From assembly GCA_025355705.1 (NCBI GenBank), contig JANXZD010000334.1, forward strand, positions 1 to 8,894: a stretch of DNA of 8,894 bases, read 5' to 3'. The notes under the pieces are model-generated. The model was not told where the DNA came from. It did no database searches and was given only the letters and a program-made list of their open reading frames with translations. Position numbers and translations under genes: made by a program. The stretch comes from Bacteroidota bacterium (lineage in GTDB: Bacteria; Bacteroidota; Ignavibacteria; UBA10030; UBA8401). Positions 6,747-8,894 of this stretch are shown piece after piece (position 1 is the first letter of the stretch; each line of letters starts with the position of its first letter).

Positions 6747-6752
6747 CTCCTT
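6747..6752 (-). promoter_or_regulatory. Strong ribosome binding site of the amidase gene
   Basis: AAGGAG on the minus strand, five bases before the ATG. It fixes the start and shows that this organism uses classical Shine-Dalgarno initiation, unlike many core Bacteroidetes. Confidence 0.75.
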
Positions 6753-6758
6753 ATACTG

Positions 6759-8894
6759 TTATCGTAAATCCAATCTCATTGTTTGTACCCGATCGCGATA
6801 AAAACCGAGCGAACGAAGCACCTCCGAATAATCGGATTCTGATGGGCGAAGATTATTACAATACTCAATAACAATATCGACTCTTTCAGGATATGATACA
6901 CGAATATGATTGATGAATTGTAGCAATGCTTGCGTGATGGAGTCCATCTCAGTGGTGGGTTCTCTTTTTGAATTTGAGAGGAAGAATATTCTTAATCCAA
7001 AATTCTCAATCCATACAATGGGTTCACCATTAGTAAAGATAATATAGTTTCCCGCCAACCGTGAAATTCGTGGATTAATATTAGTGAATGTGGAATCCAC
7101 CTTTACGGTGGACTCCACGTTTAGTTCTGCGAGAGGTACATCAATTCCAACTCCATAAGGATTGGCAGGATCGCAAGCATTTAGAACGACGGGTAATTCG
7201 TTGTTCTGATTGGTAGATTTAATTTCATCAAGCATTCGCACGGCATCCGGCAGCGCAAATTGCATTCCAGAAAGACCTTCAACAAAATATCCGCGTCGAA
7301 TTTCACCGCGCATTTCCATTCGTTGAAACTCCATCGCCAAAATTGACCATGTCATAAAATTCTCTTCGCGTTTGACAATTTCGCGAGCCACAATTCCATA
7401 GCGGAGTAGTATTTGCTGTGCCTGTCGTTGAATTTTTTCTTCGTCAGTAACATGTGCGCCAAGAATACTTTTTGTATGAACGAGTGACCAACGGCCATTC
7501 CATCCCGGAACCTGTTTGAAAGCCTGACGAACGCTTTTCATTGCAACGGATTTGAGAGGATTTCTGTGTGGATTCACAATTTCGATCCGTTCTGCCGGAA
7601 GTTCGGACTCGGAAGCACGATATCGCTTGACGTTCAATACTTCATCAACAACATCGTTTGTAACTAGTCCGCTCCAAAATAATTCTGACAGTGTCCTATT
7701 AATCGTTGAAAGCGAATAAGAAGTATGTTCGCGAACATCGGATAGAAATGATGCGCCATTCTCTTTGAAAAATTCATACACATCCAACGCTTGTTTTGAT
7801 AATCCATCAAGTAATTGTTCTTTTGGTTCAATGAAAAAAGATCCTTCCCGGCGTCCGATCCATTCTGATCTTCCGGTATTTGTTCCTATACAGAAATATT
7901 CTCCGCGTTGTGTGAATTGTCTCAACAATTTTCCGTCATATCGTTGAAGACGCGTGCGAAATATTTCCGCTTCCCATAATTCCGACGAAAGAGCAAAACC
8001 TTGAAACTTATCAAGCACAGTATGCAATCCATCATTATCCCGTTCCTGTGTGGAAGGATGGCGATGCTGCCATTTCAGAAGCAACTGAGTGAACTGAGCA
8101 ATTGTTGCAGGTTTGATCTCTTTGCGCAGAATTGAAATTGATGCACGATGGATCCGTTCGAAATTTGGACGGTAACACCATTGTTGTTCATTGGTTTCGT
8201 TTGTCAAAATACCATGAACGATGTTCTGAGTTTTGGATAATGCTTCTAGAATATTCTCACATTCAATGTTCCCGAGACCGAATCGTTGAGCGATCACAGT
8301 TGTGGTAAGTGTTCCATGTGAACACAACATTCGCAGTATAACGTATCGCAACGCTTCAACTCTGTTGAATTCTTTATCGGATGTAATCCCAGTTAACGTT
8401 TCAATCCATTCTATCGGAAAGCGTGCAAACGGTCTATATATCAATAACTCTTCTGTGAGGATAAAATATTCTTTGTCTCTGATCACTATCAGAGAAATAA
8501 TATTTCTTGTCCGTAATTGCTGAATGAACTCCTTGTTTTCCACACGATCCACTAATTCCGTTTCGGTTAATTCTCCCAACCGTAAAAGAATCTCCATCAG
8601 TTCTTCTACTGAACGTGCTCGTCGTGTTAATGCCGTGAACTGTAATTGCTCTTCAACTTTTTGCACCGCATCGGTTCGAACCACCGTTTTTAATTCTTCG
8701 ATGTTTACAACTTTGGAAATCAATTCTCTGTTCAATGAAGCGAATTGCTGTTTCGACATATCTTTCGGATCATCCCCTTGATAGATATACACTGCAGCAA
8801 AATCGAATAACAATGTTGATGCAAACGGAGAAGGGGTCTCGTTCTGAACTGTATGAATATGGATCTCTTGCAATTCAATTTTTGTGATGATCTC
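6759..8894 (-). CDS. lhr: Lhr-type large ATP-dependent helicase, C-terminal part (cut by right edge)
   Basis: The frame is open to the right edge and gives 711 residues, the C-terminal part of an Lhr protein of perhaps 1400-1500 residues. The in-frame TTG at 8873 is not a real start, because codons for EIITKIE precede it. The visible part begins just before the family motif ETPSPFASTLLFDF, after the RecA-like motor domains, which lie outside the window. It then covers the beta-barrel and tandem winged-helix region of the Lhr C-terminal half. Recognisable Lhr sequences are NGRWSLV, ERYGIV-like LLRYGIVAREIV, RRGYFVEGLSGMQFALPDAV, DPANPYG, and a final LRSLGFYRDRVQTMRLDLR. Lhr proteins act in DNA repair, and a uracil-DNA glycosylase activity has been reported for the E. 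coli C-terminal domain; that activity is not demonstrable here. A 29-bp palindrome (7090-7118) is embedded in frame and encodes VESTVKVDST at visible residues 593-602, with no frameshift. The amidase follows after 17 bases. Confidence 0.88.
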   Translation of the reverse strand, partial: EIITKIELQEIHIHTVQNETPSPFASTLLFDFAAVYIYQGDDPKDMSKQQFASLNRELISKVVNIEELKTVVRTDAVQKVEEQLQFTALTRRARSVEELMEILLRLGELTETELVDRVENKEFIQQLRTRNIISLIVIRDKEYFILTEELLIYRPFARFPIEWIETLTGITSDKEFNRVEALRYVILRMLCSHGTLTTTVIAQRFGLGNIECENILEALSKTQNIVHGILTNETNEQQWCYRPNFERIHRASISILRKEIKPATIAQFTQLLLKWQHRHPSTQERDNDGLHTVLDKFQGFALSSELWEAEIFRTRLQRYDGKLLRQFTQRGEYFCIGTNTGRSEWIGRREGSFFIEPKEQLLDGLSKQALDVYEFFKENGASFLSDVREHTSYSLSTINRTLSELFWSGLVTNDVVDEVLNVKRYRASESELPAERIEIVNPHRNPLKSVAMKSVRQAFKQVPGWNGRWSLVHTKSILGAHVTDEEKIQRQAQQILLRYGIVAREIVKREENFMTWSILAMEFQRMEMRGEIRRGYFVEGLSGMQFALPDAVRMLDEIKSTNQNNELPVVLNACDPANPYGVGIDVPLAELNVESTVKVDSTFTNINPRISRLAGNYIIFTNGEPIVWIENFGLRIFFLSNSKREPTTEMDSITQALLQFINHIRVSYPERVDIVIEYCNNLRPSESDYSEVLRSLGFYRDRVQTMRLDLR
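7090..7118. repeat. 29-bp palindromic element, copy 2 (in frame inside lhr)
   Basis: Read on the plus strand it is arm GTGGAATCCACC, spacer TTTAC, arm GGTGGACTCCAC. The arms pair at 11 of 12 positions; the sixth is a G-U wobble in the lhr (minus-strand) transcript. The core CACCTTTACGGTG is identical to copy 1 at 2786-2814, while the outer arm bases differ but remain complementary within each copy. In lhr it encodes VESTVKVDST, between the conserved DPANPYG motif and the RISRLAGNYIIF strand, where I expect a variable loop in Lhr proteins. Confidence 0.8.

Noticed and set aside
8871..8873. TTG as the start of the helicase-like gene
   Set aside because: The frame continues upstream to the window edge and the product is clearly the C-terminal part of Lhr, so the start lies outside.
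1..8894. CRISPR array, tRNA, rRNA, insertion sequence or phage genes
   Set aside because: No spaced repeats, cloverleaf-like sequence, transposase or phage-type protein was found on either strand.

Overview
All eight recognisable genes lie on the minus strand, so the window reads right to left in transcription order: lhr (3' part), a secreted amidase, a KirBac-type potassium channel, a YacP/NYN nuclease, a short CDF-like membrane protein, a DtxR/MntR regulator, an MntH transporter fused to a universal stress domain, and the start of a secreted protein cut by the left edge. Coding density is high and no gene-free stretch exceeds 135 bases. Composition is moderately AT-rich. The protein flavours (Bacteroidetes-like secreted amidase, Nramp-USP fusion, Lhr, KirBac), together with clear Shine-Dalgarno sites (AAGGAG before the amidase) and TTGAC-type promoters, suggest the Chlorobi/Ignavibacteria side of the Bacteroidota group. 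That placement is inference only; no rRNA or marker gene is present.

Right part (about 4100-8894): the C-terminal 711 codons of Lhr run in from the right edge. The amidase follows after 17 bases with a strong ribosome binding site. The kir gene comes next, and its stop codon overlaps the GTG start of the YacP-like nuclease, which suggests translational coupling.

Left part (about 239-3552): this is a coherent metal-homeostasis operon. A sigma70-like promoter (TTGACT, 17 bp, TAAATT) overlaps a perfect 18-bp palindrome, ATTTAGGTGCACCTAAAT, which looks like a DtxR/MntR-family operator. It drives the CDF-like gene, then mntR, then mntH-usp. The natural reading is autoregulation: metal-loaded MntR-like repressor binds the palindrome and shuts off its own operon, including the Nramp importer. 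A CDF-like gene at the head of the same operon is odd, because CDF proteins normally export metal.

The most unusual signal is a pair of 29-bp palindromes with the same 12-5-12 layout and a shared 13-bp core (CACCTTTACGGTG) but different, internally complementary outer stems. One lies between the CDF-like gene and mntR. The other lies in frame inside lhr, where it encodes about ten residues at a loop that seems variable in Lhr proteins. They look like members of a dispersed, possibly mobile, palindromic element family that can insert into genes without breaking them.
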